Origin: an uncultured Lachnospiraceae bacterium
Lineage (GTDB): Bacteria; Bacillota; Clostridia; Lachnospirales; Lachnospiraceae
Reading direction: 5' to 3'
Assembly (NCBI GenBank): GCA_902774915.1
Contig: CACYKH010000005.1
Location: 1-64,000 of the forward strand
Length of the DNA: 64,000 nucleotides
Shown: piece after piece, positions 46,004 through 55,303 of the stretch
How the letters are laid out: every line of letters starts with the position of its first letter
Position numbering within the stretch: the first letter of the stretch is position 1
Notes under the pieces: generated by a model
The model's database searches: none
Told to the model about the DNA's origin: nothing
What the model saw: the letters and a program-made list of their open reading frames with translations, nothing else
Made by a program: the position numbers and the translations under genes

Positions 46004-46035
46004 AAGTGTTGACCGGTAGCGGTTGACACTTTTTT
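46004..46035 (+). terminator. Terminator after the lipid-kinase gene, overlapping the copA promoter
   Basis: Stem AAGTGTTGACCG/CGGTTGACACTT (46004-46015 with 46020-46031) has a 2x2 internal mismatch, then a T run. The right arm contains the TTGACA -35 box of the next promoter. Confidence 0.75.
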
Positions 46036-46072
46036 GTTTAAGGAATATACTGAGTTAGATAAATTTAACTAA
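46023..46072 (+). promoter_or_regulatory. copA promoter with palindromic operator
   Basis: Consensus TTGACA (46023-46028), 17-bp spacer, TATACT (46046-46051). A near-perfect 18-bp palindrome, TTAGATAAATTTAACTAA (46055-46072), follows at the likely transcription start, so a bound protein would block initiation. It does not match the CopY (TACAnnTGTA) or CsoR boxes. The TTAG..CTAA ends recall DtxR/MntR-type metal regulators only loosely. Confidence 0.68.
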
Positions 46073-46083
46073 GGGTTTTTGAT

Positions 46084-48759
46084 ATGAGAAAGTTTGAAGT
46101 TACGGGCATGAGCTGTGCTGCTTGTCAGGCCAGGGTTGAGAAGGCTGTAAGTGGTGTTGACGGAGTAGAGAGCTGTGCGGTTAGTCTCCTTACAAACTCT
46201 ATGGGAGTTGAAGGAACTGCAAGTGATAAAGATATAATTGAAGCAGTAGAGAAGGCTGGATATGGTGCTTCTCTTTTTAATATTGATGAAGATAGTGTTG
46301 AAGATCTTCTGGAGGACAAGGAAACTCCTATACTTAGAAAGAGACTTATAAGCTCAGTTATTGTACTTCTTGTTCTGATGTATTTTTCTATGGGACATAT
46401 GATGCTTGGCTGGCCGGTACTTATACCTGCTTTTGAGAATCATGTTGTTCTGACAGTTTTTGAAATGATACTGGCTATTATAGTTATGATCATTAATAAG
46501 AAGTTCTTTATAAGTGGGTTTAGATCTTTATTCTCAGGTGCTCCAAATATGGATACATTGGTTGCCCTCGGAAGTACAGCATCCTTTGGATACAGTTTAG
46601 TGGAATTAATACTTATGATTAGTGCCTCATCAAAGGGCGATATGGATACTGTTATGAAGTATTCCATGAACCTGTACTTTGAATCTGCGGCTATGATTCC
46701 TACTCTTATTACAATAGGAAAACTACTTGAAGCTAAATCCAAAGGTAAGACTACGGATGCATTAAAGAGTTTATTATCGCTTTCACCTAAGAAGGCAACT
46801 GTTCTTCGAGGAGTAAATGCAGAGGATATTTCTCCGGAAGAAGTAGTTGTTGATATAGATGAAGTAAAGGTGGGAGATATTTATATTCTCCGTGCAGGAG
46901 ATATAGTTCCTGTAGATGGCGAGATAATAGAAGGAAGCTCTGCAATAAATGAAGCGGCTCTCACGGGAGAGAGTGTTCCAGTAGATAAGCAGGAAGGTGA
47001 TATGGTATCAGCAGGTACCATAAATACAAATGGCTTCCTTAAATGTAAAGCTACTCGTGTAGGAGAGGATACTACACTTTCACAGATAATACAGATGGTA
47101 AGTGATGCGGCTGCCACGAAGGCTCCGCTTGCAAGAATTGCTGATAAAGTTTCTTCTGTTTTTGTTCCAGTAGTAATGGGACTTGCTCTTCTGACATTCA
47201 TAGGCTGGATGATAGCAGGACAAACTGCAACATATGCAATCGCACGAGCTATATCAGTTTTAGTAATCAGTTGCCCATGTGCACTTGGACTGGCAACGCC
47301 TGTGGCTATAATGGTTGGTAATGGAATGGGTGCAAAGAATGGTATTCTTTATAAGACCGCTGAGGCAATGGAGAATGCTGGAAGAGTGGGAGCGGTTGTT
47401 CTGGATAAAACAGGAACCATTACAAGTGGAGAGCCAGAAGTAAAGGATGTTATCGTAGCTGATGGCGCAGATGAGAAAGACCTAAAGAAGTATGCTTATG
47501 CTATTGAAAAGATGTCAAAGCATCCACTTGCAAAAGCGGTTGTAAAACATCTTGAAGAAAATGAAGACATTGATAAAGACATTAAGGTTGCTGACTTTGA
47601 AACCATGGCAGGGTCTGGCGTTAAAGGTTATGTGGATGGAAAGCTTATAGAAGCTGGAAGTTGTACATATTTTGAGTCCAAGCTTTCAAATCCTGATGAG
47701 GTAAGTAAACTTACAGACTCTCTTGCTGAGCAGGGGAAGACTCCAATACTAATTACCTGTAACGGTAAGCTTTTAGGCGTATTTGCTATTGCTGATCAGA
47801 TAAAAGAGGATAGCAAGCAGGCTATTGAAGAATTATCCGCTATGGGTGTATATAGTATTATGTTAACTGGTGATAATTATACCACCGCAAAGGTTATAGC
47901 AGACGAAGTTGGCGTAAATGAAGTAGTTGCAGGTGTTATGCCGGCAGAAAAGGAAGAAATAATCAAAAGACTTCAAGAAATTATGTTAACTGACAAGAAG
48001 AACCTTAAGGTTGCCATGGTTGGAGATGGCATTAATGATGCAGTTGCTCTTACCCGTGCGGATTCAGGGCTTGCAATTGGTGCAGGTACTGATGTTGCGG
48101 TGGATGCGGCAGACATTGTTCTGGTTAAGAACAGTATAAGAGATGCTGTGGCAGCTATAAGAATGAGCCGTGCTACCATAAGAAATATCCATCAGAATTT
48201 ATTCTGGGCTTTCTTCTATAATGTCATATGCATTCCTTTAGCTATGGGATTATATGGTATAGCTTTGAAGCCTATGTATGGAGCAGCAGCTATGGCTTGT
48301 TCCAGCGTATTTGTCTGTCTCAATGCATTGAGGCTTAATCTCGTTAAACCATATGATGGCAAAAAGGACAAGGTTCCAGGATACCTAAGAGATGGCAGGA
48401 TCAAGGACGAGATAGAACGTGTGATCACTTCTAAGAAGCTGGAAACTGCTGCAAAACTACTAAAGAATGTTGAAGAAGAAAATAGAAAGATTTTAAATCT
48501 TGATGCACAAGAAGATAATACAAATAATAAAGGAGGAAATGGAACGAGCATGAAAAAGACAATTAATATTGAAGGTATGATGTGTCCTCATTGTGAGGCA
48601 ACGGTTAAGAAGGCTCTTGAAGGACTGGACGGAGTGGAGTCAGCAGAGGTAAGCCATGAGGCTGGAACAGCTATTGTTAGTCTTACTGCTGATATTTCCG
48701 ATGAGATATTCACAAAAACTATAGAAGATAAAGATTATAAGGTCGTTTCTATCAGTTAA
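46084..48759 (+). CDS. copA: Copper-exporting P-type ATPase CopA with C-terminal CopZ-like domain
   Basis: An 891-residue P1B ATPase that pumps Cu+ out of the cytoplasm. It has an N-terminal HMA domain (MSCAAC, Cys11/Cys14), eight membrane segments, the CPC ion site in ISCPCALGLATP, phosphorylation motif DKTGTIT, SKHPLAKAV (the HP motif) and VGDGINDAVAL. A second HMA domain is unusual for its place at the C-terminus (MMCPHCEATVKK, about residue 830 on). A linker with EDNTNNKGGNGTS joins it. The linker DNA holds AGGAGG and an in-frame ATG at 48550, so a free CopZ-like chaperone might also be made. Copper is inferred from CPC and the CxxC sites. Confidence 0.94.
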   Translation: MRKFEVTGMSCAACQARVEKAVSGVDGVESCAVSLLTNSMGVEGTASDKDIIEAVEKAGYGASLFNIDEDSVEDLLEDKETPILRKRLISSVIVLLVLMYFSMGHMMLGWPVLIPAFENHVVLTVFEMILAIIVMIINKKFFISGFRSLFSGAPNMDTLVALGSTASFGYSLVELILMISASSKGDMDTVMKYSMNLYFESAAMIPTLITIGKLLEAKSKGKTTDALKSLLSLSPKKATVLRGVNAEDISPEEVVVDIDEVKVGDIYILRAGDIVPVDGEIIEGSSAINEAALTGESVPVDKQEGDMVSAGTINTNGFLKCKATRVGEDTTLSQIIQMVSDAAATKAPLARIADKVSSVFVPVVMGLALLTFIGWMIAGQTATYAIARAISVLVISCPCALGLATPVAIMVGNGMGAKNGILYKTAEAMENAGRVGAVVLDKTGTITSGEPEVKDVIVADGADEKDLKKYAYAIEKMSKHPLAKAVVKHLEENEDIDKDIKVADFETMAGSGVKGYVDGKLIEAGSCTYFESKLSNPDEVSKLTDSLAEQGKTPILITCNGKLLGVFAIADQIKEDSKQAIEELSAMGVYSIMLTGDNYTTAKVIADEVGVNEVVAGVMPAEKEEIIKRLQEIMLTDKKNLKVAMVGDGINDAVALTRADSGLAIGAGTDVAVDAADIVLVKNSIRDAVAAIRMSRATIRNIHQNLFWAFFYNVICIPLAMGLYGIALKPMYGAAAMACSSVFVCLNALRLNLVKPYDGKKDKVPGYLRDGRIKDEIERVITSKKLETAAKLLKNVEEENRKILNLDAQEDNTNNKGGNGTSMKKTINIEGMMCPHCEATVKKALEGLDGVESAEVSHEAGTAIVSLTADISDEIFTKTIEDKDYKVVSIS
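48531..48552 (+). promoter_or_regulatory. Internal ribosome site and start codon within copA (CopZ-like domain)
   Basis: AGGAGG (48531-48536) followed 13 bases later by in-frame ATG (48550-48552), which begins MKKTINIEGMMCPHC. The spacing is longer than optimal. The arrangement looks like a former separate copZ gene now fused in frame, with its start signals kept. Confidence 0.5.
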
Positions 48760-48856
48760 CAAAGTGCACAACTTTATATAATAAAGTGGCCGTATTTTTT
48801 ACATAAATATAAGAAATTTAAAGTTGCCATTAGATTGAGTTTATAGTAAATTTAAA

Positions 48857-48882
48857 GGGTGTTTTCGTTTTTGAAAGCACCC
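48857..48882 (+). other. Leader hairpin before the flavodiiron gene
   Basis: Ten-bp stem GGGTGTTTTC/GAAAGCACCC with one T-G pair and a 6-nt loop, followed by GATTTTGAC. It could end the copA transcript weakly or be a leader structure of the next gene, whose AGGAGG site starts about 20 bases later. Confidence 0.5.
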
Positions 48883-48914
48883 GATTTTGACTTTACTGGA
48901 GGAGGTTACAAGTT

Positions 48915-50099
48915 ATGGTATCAAACGTTACAGACGCTATAAAATACGTTGGTGTAGATGATCATGATATTGATCTTTTTGAAGGACAGTACGATGTTCC
49001 AGAAGGAATGTCTTACAATTCATATATCATTTTAGATGAGAAGACTGCTCTTATGGATACAGTAGATGCATCCAAGACAGAAGAGTGGATGGCAAATGTA
49101 AAAGAGGCACTTGGGGACAGACAGCTTGACTACATTGTAGTACAGCATATGGAACCAGATCATTCAGGAAGCTTTGGTGTGATCATCAACGAATATCCTG
49201 ATGCAAAGATTGTTGCTTCAGCGAAGGCATTTGTCATGATGGGTCAGTTCTTTGACGGAATAGACCTTGATGATAGAAAAATAGAAGCTAAGGAGGGAGA
49301 TGTCCTCTCCCTCGGAACTCATTCTCTTCAGTTCATTATGGCTCCAATGATCCATTGGCCAGAGGTTATGATGACCTACGAAGCCAGCGAGAAGGTATTC
49401 TTCTCAGCAGATGGATTTGGAAAGTTCGGAGCACTTGACTTCGATGATCCTGAAGGATGGGCATGTGAGGCTAGAAGATACTACTTCGGTATAGTTGGCA
49501 AGTATGGAGCAATGGTTCAGAACCTTCTTAAGAAGGCAGCTAATCTGGATATTGAAAAAATACTTCCACTTCATGGACCAGTACTTCCAATGCCAGGAGA
49601 TGAGCTCAGCTACTATATAGATACATATAATACATGGAGCAGCTTTGAGCCAGAGACACACGGTGTATTCGTGGCTTATGCATCTATCCATGGTAATACA
49701 GCTAAAGCAGCTAAGAAGCTTGCAGAGATGCTGGAGGCAAGAGGCGAAAAGGTCGCTATATCTGATATCTGTAGAGAGGATATGGCAGAGTGTGTAGAAG
49801 ATGCATTCAGATACGACAGAATGGTTATCTGTTCATCAAGTTATGACGGAGGCATTTTCCTTCCAATGCATGATTTCCTGAATCACCTCACTGTTAAGAC
49901 CTACCAGAATCGTAAGGTGTTTATCCTTGAAAATGGTACTTGGGCCCCAAGTGCAGCCAGAACAGCTAAGGCAATCGCTGAGAACTGGAAAAATGTTCAG
50001 GTTCTGGATCCTGTAGTTACTATTAAGAGTACCATGAAGGAAAGCGATATACCTAATATTGAAGCTCTTGCTGATGCAGTAGTAGAAGCTGGTAAATAG
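48915..50099 (+). CDS. fprA: FprA-type flavodiiron protein
   Basis: A 394-residue soluble enzyme that reduces O2 to water (or NO) and protects anaerobes. The N-terminal metallo-beta-lactamase-like domain has the diiron ligands His78, Glu80, Asp82, His83 (HMEPDH), His147, Asp166 and a C-terminal His near 220 (LPLHGP). The flavodoxin domain follows from about residue 250 (VAYASIHGNTAKAA), binding FMN. There is no fused rubredoxin. Strong GGAGGAGGT site. It shares a + strand run with the PurF-like gene 42 bp on. Confidence 0.95.
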   Translation: MVSNVTDAIKYVGVDDHDIDLFEGQYDVPEGMSYNSYIILDEKTALMDTVDASKTEEWMANVKEALGDRQLDYIVVQHMEPDHSGSFGVIINEYPDAKIVASAKAFVMMGQFFDGIDLDDRKIEAKEGDVLSLGTHSLQFIMAPMIHWPEVMMTYEASEKVFFSADGFGKFGALDFDDPEGWACEARRYYFGIVGKYGAMVQNLLKKAANLDIEKILPLHGPVLPMPGDELSYYIDTYNTWSSFEPETHGVFVAYASIHGNTAKAAKKLAEMLEARGEKVAISDICREDMAECVEDAFRYDRMVICSSSYDGGIFLPMHDFLNHLTVKTYQNRKVFILENGTWAPSAARTAKAIAENWKNVQVLDPVVTIKSTMKESDIPNIEALADAVVEAGK

Positions 50100-50141
50100 G
50101 CTTTAAAGCAATAAGGAAAAAGATAAAACAGGAGTTTAAAA

Positions 50142-51560
50142 ATGGGTGGATTTTTTGCAACAGCATTAAAAGGTGATTCGGTTTTCGATCTGTTCTACGG
50201 AACAGACTATCATTCACATCTGGGTACCAGACGTGCAGGAATGGTAGTACATGGAAGAGACGGCTTTAACAGAGCTATTCATAATATCGAAAATGCACCA
50301 TTCAGAAGTAAGTTTGGTAAGGACGTTCATGAGATGGAAGGTAACCTGGGAATTGGTTGTATTTCCGATTATGATCCACAGCCACTCTTAGTTCGTTCAC
50401 ATCACGGTACATATGCATTAGCTTGTGTTGGTAAGATAAACAATTCTGACGAACTGATAGCAAATGTATTCAAAAACGGTGGCTCACATTTCCAGATGAT
50501 GAGTACCGGAGAGGTTAATAAGACAGAACTTACTGCGGCGCTTATTAATCAGAAGGATAACCTTATTGAAGGTATAAAATACGCCCAGGATTCTATAGAT
50601 GGATCCATGACGATACTTTTACTTACACAGGATGCTGTTTACCTGGCAAGAGATAAGTATGGTCGTACTCCTATAGTAATTGGATATAAAGAAGATGAAG
50701 GCTTCTGTGCAGCGTTTGAGTCCTTCTCATATCTGAATCTCGGATATAAGGATTTCAAGGAACTTGGACCTGGTGAGATAGATGTAATGACACCAGAGGC
50801 TGTAACTGTTATGGAGAAGCCAGGTGAGAAGCTTCGTATTTGTACATTCCTTTGGGTATATTATGGATATCCATCATCACGTTATGAAGGCATTTCAGTT
50901 GAGGAAATGCGTTATAACTGTGGTGCAGCTCTTGCTAAGAGAGATGGATATGGAAAAGATGATATAGATGCAGTTGCAGGTGTACCTGATTCTGGTACAG
51001 CACATGCAATGGGTTATGCGAACGAGTCAGGAGTTCCTTTCTCAAGACCATTTGTTAAGTACACACCAACCTGGCCACGTTCATTTATGCCTACACATCA
51101 GAATAAGAGAAACTTAATTGCTAAGATGAAGCTTATTCCTGTACATGAGCTGATAGATGGAAAGAAACTTCTTCTCATTGATGACTCAATTGTTCGTGGA
51201 ACACAGCTTCGTGAGACAACAGAGTTCCTTTATGATAGTGGAGCAAAGGAAGTTCATATCAGACCAGCATGTCCACCACTTCTGTTTGGATGTAAGTACA
51301 TAAACTTCTCCAGATCGAACAGTGATATGGAGCTTATAGCCAGAAGAGTTATTGCTGAAGAAGAGGGAGAGCAGGTTGATAGAACTATACTTGATGACTA
51401 TGCTAATCCTGATTCAGATAGATACCATCTGATGCTTGAAAAGATCAGACAGAAGCTGAACTTTACATCTCTTAAGTTTAACCGTCTGGATGATATGATA
51501 GCAGCAACTGGAATGGACAAAGAACAGCTTTGTACATACTGCTGGGACGGAAGAGAATAA
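50142..51560 (+). CDS. PurF-like amidophosphoribosyltransferase homologue without the N-terminal cysteine
   Basis: A 472-residue homologue of glutamine-PRPP amidotransferase, the first enzyme of purine synthesis. The Ntn-hydrolase domain (YHSHLGTRRAGM, GNLGIGCISDYDPQPL) and the phosphoribosyltransferase PRPP loop (LLIDDSIVRGTQ) are complete. C-terminal Cys pair LCTYCW may bind an Fe-S cluster as in Bacillus-type PurF. The chain starts MGGFF where active PurF has Cys at position 2, exposed as the N-terminal nucleophile after Met removal. No alternative start gives a Cys. Glutamine hydrolysis should therefore be lost; ammonia use or another role is possible. AGGAG lies before the ATG. Confidence 0.88.
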   Translation: MGGFFATALKGDSVFDLFYGTDYHSHLGTRRAGMVVHGRDGFNRAIHNIENAPFRSKFGKDVHEMEGNLGIGCISDYDPQPLLVRSHHGTYALACVGKINNSDELIANVFKNGGSHFQMMSTGEVNKTELTAALINQKDNLIEGIKYAQDSIDGSMTILLLTQDAVYLARDKYGRTPIVIGYKEDEGFCAAFESFSYLNLGYKDFKELGPGEIDVMTPEAVTVMEKPGEKLRICTFLWVYYGYPSSRYEGISVEEMRYNCGAALAKRDGYGKDDIDAVAGVPDSGTAHAMGYANESGVPFSRPFVKYTPTWPRSFMPTHQNKRNLIAKMKLIPVHELIDGKKLLLIDDSIVRGTQLRETTEFLYDSGAKEVHIRPACPPLLFGCKYINFSRSNSDMELIARRVIAEEEGEQVDRTILDDYANPDSDRYHLMLEKIRQKLNFTSLKFNRLDDMIAATGMDKEQLCTYCWDGRE

Positions 51561-51580
51561 GAAGGATTCTTTCTAAAGAT

Positions 51581-52078
51581 TTATTTATGGTAAGGTTCAT
51601 TATTTATAATTCTGTAGGAGCGGTAAATCTGCTCCAACAGAATGACGCGCATAAGCTGATGTGGAAATGTCATATTTGAGAAGCTGAGATGATAATCAGC
51701 CTTAGAGGTTATAGAGTTATGTAAACCAAGAGAACCTCCGATAATGAATATGATATGACTAATCCCGTCAATACCAAGGTTTTCAATATGGCTTGCCAGC
51801 TCTTCGCTGGTAAGCCTTTTTCCTTTTATTTCAAGAGTTATTACATAGGTATCAGTTCCGATTCCTGTGCTGTCTGGAATGTATTTGGAAATACGGTCAG
51901 CTTCCCTGGCAAGTATCTGCATTGTAACATTATCACTTGCATTATCAGGAGTTTTTTCATCAGCAACTTCTATCACGTTGAGTGTGCAGTAGCGACTGAG
52001 ACGTTTGCTATATTCATCGATTGCATCCCGGTAAAACTTTTCTTTGATTTTTCCAACACATAAAATATCTATTTTCAT
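51581..52078 (-). CDS. rlmH: 23S rRNA pseudouridine-1915 N3-methyltransferase
   Basis: A 165-residue SPOUT methyltransferase, dimeric with a C-terminal knot. KIDILCVGKIKEKFYRDAIDEY at the start, the IIFIIGGSLGLH SAM-binding loop and the C-terminal MTFPHQLMRVILLEQIYRSY are diagnostic. It modifies helix 69 of the ribosome. It runs opposite to the PurF-like gene, with 20 bp between stops. Confidence 0.96.
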   Translation of the reverse strand: MKIDILCVGKIKEKFYRDAIDEYSKRLSRYCTLNVIEVADEKTPDNASDNVTMQILAREADRISKYIPDSTGIGTDTYVITLEIKGKRLTSEELASHIENLGIDGISHIIFIIGGSLGLHNSITSKADYHLSFSNMTFPHQLMRVILLEQIYRSYRIINNEPYHK

Positions 52079-52112
52079 TTTTCGGCCTTTTTATTTGAAT
52101 TTAATATTGGTT

Positions 52113-53801
52113 TTACTTTTCGTCTTCCACGAGGGTAAAAGGAGCATGTAAGTTAATTATATCGAATACATCTTCGAACTCCTTTTGAATGACGCCAGAT
52201 TCTATTAGGTCACCAGCACCATATCTTTTCAGTTCGTCATTTACCACACCGTCATTTTCAGTTATAAAGAAGCGGATATTACGATTCTTCAGGCTTTTAC
52301 TTAAAGCCACAAGTCTGTCTGCGGCAGTGATATCTACGTTGTTTATTCCACTGGCATTGATGATTATAACACGTGTATTTTCATCGATTGCATCTTCCAG
52401 GTCTTCTATAAAAGTATCTATATTGGCAAAGAACAGGTTGCCGCCGAAGCGGTACATTACAATACCCTGGATTGCTCTTGCGTCGTCATGAGCCTTCATG
52501 GAGTAGAAGCCTTCGTGTCCTGGTCTCACACCTATATAAGTTCTTGGTGGAGATACGGCTTCTCTGATGACAACAATGAATGAAAGCGTCATTCCAATTA
52601 TAACGCCGTACATTGTTCCGAAGAACAAAACGCCTATCATAGCGGAAATGAAGATCACAAAATCCTGCTTGCTGTTTTTATGAAGTCTATGCGCCAATTC
52701 AAATTCGCAGGCGGATAGAAGTGCGGCTATGATGATCGCTGTCAGTATTGGGACTGGCAGTAGCGGAATAAAGTCAGTACAGAATAGTAGAATAATAACC
52801 ATGGAAATGCATGCTGCAATACTAGTTATCTGGGAACGACCACCGAACTGTCTTACGATAGTTGTTCTTGAAACACTGGCATTTACAGGGCAGCATCCGA
52901 AAACTCCTGATACGAAGTTAGCAAGACTGTATGCCAGTACTTCACGTTCAGTGTTTAGATCATAACCGTCTTCGATGGCATTTGACCTGGAAGCCAGCAT
53001 GGTTTCGGACATAATGACCAGCGCTATTGTCAGAGCTGAGAAACCTAAGTTCGGAAGTATGGAAAAATCAATATGCAGAAGCTTTGGAAGTGGAAGACCG
53101 CTTTCTGTTGCAGGAAGAAGTTTTACGCCTTTTTCCTCAAGGCCAAGCTTTACATTTAGTATTCCTCCAATAACCAGAATGATAACTGACATAGGAAGCT
53201 TTGGCACCAGCTTTCTGAACAGGATGATTATCAGGATGGTTGAAATACCGAGAATGAATGAAAGTCCATTAAAGGATGGAAATTCCTTCACCATGTGTAT
53301 GATCAGATGTGGAAGCTCTCCGGTTCCTGGAGTTCCTCCCCAAAGCTTAGGAATTTGCATGGAGATAATCTCAAGACAAATACCGGTTATAAAACCACCC
53401 ATAACTGGAACGGAAATGTATTTAACGGCGCGGCCCGCTTTAAGGAAATAGAATAGCAGCAGCCAGAGCGCAACGAGTAGTGTAAGTACTGGGACTGCAT
53501 TTATAGCTTCCTTAGATTCCTTTACAATATCAAGGGAAATAATGGTTGCTCCGGTAAGTGCGGCTGGAGCTGCATCTACTCCGAAAACAAAGTCATAAGA
53601 AGTGGTAATGATTCCGAAAACAAGAATAGGCAGGATTGAGCCATACAGTCCGTAGATCATAGGCAGTCCTGCTATCTGTGCATATCCCATTGAAATAGGG
53701 ATGGAAACCAGGGCGACAATTATACCGGCAAAGATATCTTTTGGTATTTGAAGTGCCGAATACCCTGATGGAAATTTAGATTTAAAATAATGCTTATTCA
53801 T
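52113..53801 (-). CDS. SulP/SLC26 anion permease with STAS domain
   Basis: A 562-residue transporter of sulfate, bicarbonate or other anions. About twelve to fourteen membrane segments end near residue 420. The family signature VSIPISMGYAQIAGLPMIYGLY is near residues 34-55. A C-terminal STAS domain (about 440-550) may respond to nucleotides or proteins. The substrate is not predictable. It lies 34 bp after rlmH on the same strand, upstream in transcription. A weak AAGGT precedes the ATG. Confidence 0.92.
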   Translation of the reverse strand: MNKHYFKSKFPSGYSALQIPKDIFAGIIVALVSIPISMGYAQIAGLPMIYGLYGSILPILVFGIITTSYDFVFGVDAAPAALTGATIISLDIVKESKEAINAVPVLTLLVALWLLLFYFLKAGRAVKYISVPVMGGFITGICLEIISMQIPKLWGGTPGTGELPHLIIHMVKEFPSFNGLSFILGISTILIIILFRKLVPKLPMSVIILVIGGILNVKLGLEEKGVKLLPATESGLPLPKLLHIDFSILPNLGFSALTIALVIMSETMLASRSNAIEDGYDLNTEREVLAYSLANFVSGVFGCCPVNASVSRTTIVRQFGGRSQITSIAACISMVIILLFCTDFIPLLPVPILTAIIIAALLSACEFELAHRLHKNSKQDFVIFISAMIGVLFFGTMYGVIIGMTLSFIVVIREAVSPPRTYIGVRPGHEGFYSMKAHDDARAIQGIVMYRFGGNLFFANIDTFIEDLEDAIDENTRVIIINASGINNVDITAADRLVALSKSLKNRNIRFFITENDGVVNDELKRYGAGDLIESGVIQKEFEDVFDIINLHAPFTLVEDEK

Positions 53802-53865
53802 AAAATAAATATACCTTATTATTTTGCATAGGTCAAAATGATTATGGCGCTGAATAAAAGACTTT

Positions 53866-53894
53866 TTGACCCTTACTTCTTTTTATGATAAAAT
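53866..53894 (+). promoter_or_regulatory. Promoter of the carboxypeptidase gene
   Basis: TTGACC (53866-53871), 17-bp spacer, TAAAAT (53889-53894), 74 bp before ATG 53968 in the divergent gap with the SulP gene. Confidence 0.6.
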
Positions 53895-53967
53895 CTTTTG
53901 TGGCTTTTTGATAGGTTAGAAGTATAAATGGATTTTGGGGAATATCTATTTATCAATTGGAGAAATT

Positions 53968-55269
53968 ATGAGTAATAACGCAAATGATAGAAAAGCAGTT
54001 GTGGGTTTTTTGAGAGTCATGGTTGTTCTAGTGGCAATCCTGCTTGTAATTCTGCTTATTATTATATTCTTTGGTATTATGGGCCAGAACAAGGATGAAA
54101 GTCTGGGAAAGGAAGATGTGCTGGATGTATCCGAGGTAAGTTCGGATGAGGAAGTAGATACAGCAACCGAACAGGAACCTGTACCTAATGGGGATGCAGC
54201 TGGTATAGACCCTGACAGCTGGATGGCGGATAAGAAAATCTACGATCCACAGATGACTGACAGTACAATGCATCTTGTGGCTGCAGATATGAATAAGTTT
54301 GATGACATCATCGCTAACAGTGCTGGAAATGATACATCAAATGATGAGGATGGTGAAGGAGGAAGCGCCTGGGACAGTGTTTCACTAACACTTGATTCAG
54401 TGGATGGTTCCATCAATTTCAGTACTCCTGGAGATCCTATTAAAACACAGCAGCTTACAAGTACTTATATGATACTTGTAGATCTGGATTCAGATACTAT
54501 TGTGGCTGAAAGAAGTTGTGAACAGGTTGTAAGCCCTGCATCAATGACAAAAATCCTTACTGTTCTTACAGCAAGAGATTATATAGATGAAACAACGCTG
54601 GCAGATAAGTTTACTGTTTCAGCTGAGATAACTGACTATGTTAGAAAGAATGATTGTAGCGCAGTTGGTTTTACACCTAATAGTGAAGTTACAGTCAGAG
54701 ACCTGCTTTATGGAACAATTCTTCCATCAGGTGCAGATGCGGCTCTTGGTCTTGCAGAATATTGCTGTGGTTCACAGGAAGCTTTTGTTGAGGCTATGAA
54801 CAAAAAGGTAGAAGAGCTTGGTCTTTCTGAGACAGCTCATTTTACAAATGTAGTTGGTATTTATGATCCTGATCTTCATTGTACTATGAAGGATATGGCA
54901 GTTATACTTGGTGTAGCTGTTCAGGATGACCTTCTTCGCGATGTGCTTTCATGTAGGACCTATTCAACAGATGCCACATTCATTTATAGTGATACAACAG
55001 AGGAAGGAACCTCTGAAGAGGATGTACCTGAAGAAGATAAGAAACCTATAGAGGTATCCAACTGGTTCCTTCGTAAGATAGAAGATAAGGATATGGATGG
55101 TGACGTTATAGCTGCTAAGACAGGATTTGTAAATGAATCCGGTTGTTGCGCAGCAAGCTATTACGAAGCAGATAATGGTAAGAAGTATATTTGTGTTACA
55201 GGAAATGCATTCAGTTCCTGGAGAGCAATTTATGACCATGTTTCTGTTTATAGATCCCTTACAGATTAA
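53968..55269 (+). CDS. D-alanyl-D-alanine carboxypeptidase (DacF-like, membrane-anchored)
   Basis: A 433-residue serine peptidase that trims the terminal D-Ala of peptidoglycan stem peptides. An N-terminal membrane segment (about 12-37) anchors it; a long acidic linker (to about 150) precedes the catalytic domain. Ser192-Met-Thr-Lys195 is the active-site SxxK, LPSGADAA holds the second motif (Ala in place of the more common Asn) and Lys384-Thr-Gly is the KTG. There is no C-terminal amphipathic helix domain. ATG 53968 follows TTGGAGAAA. The sugar-sensor gene begins 34 bp on, so they may share a transcript. Confidence 0.9.
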   Translation: MSNNANDRKAVVGFLRVMVVLVAILLVILLIIIFFGIMGQNKDESLGKEDVLDVSEVSSDEEVDTATEQEPVPNGDAAGIDPDSWMADKKIYDPQMTDSTMHLVAADMNKFDDIIANSAGNDTSNDEDGEGGSAWDSVSLTLDSVDGSINFSTPGDPIKTQQLTSTYMILVDLDSDTIVAERSCEQVVSPASMTKILTVLTARDYIDETTLADKFTVSAEITDYVRKNDCSAVGFTPNSEVTVRDLLYGTILPSGADAALGLAEYCCGSQEAFVEAMNKKVEELGLSETAHFTNVVGIYDPDLHCTMKDMAVILGVAVQDDLLRDVLSCRTYSTDATFIYSDTTEEGTSEEDVPEEDKKPIEVSNWFLRKIEDKDMDGDVIAAKTGFVNESGCCAASYYEADNGKKYICVTGNAFSSWRAIYDHVSVYRSLTD

Positions 55270-55303
55270 AGCCAGGTCCAGGTCCTGATGATTAAGGAAA
55301 GAC

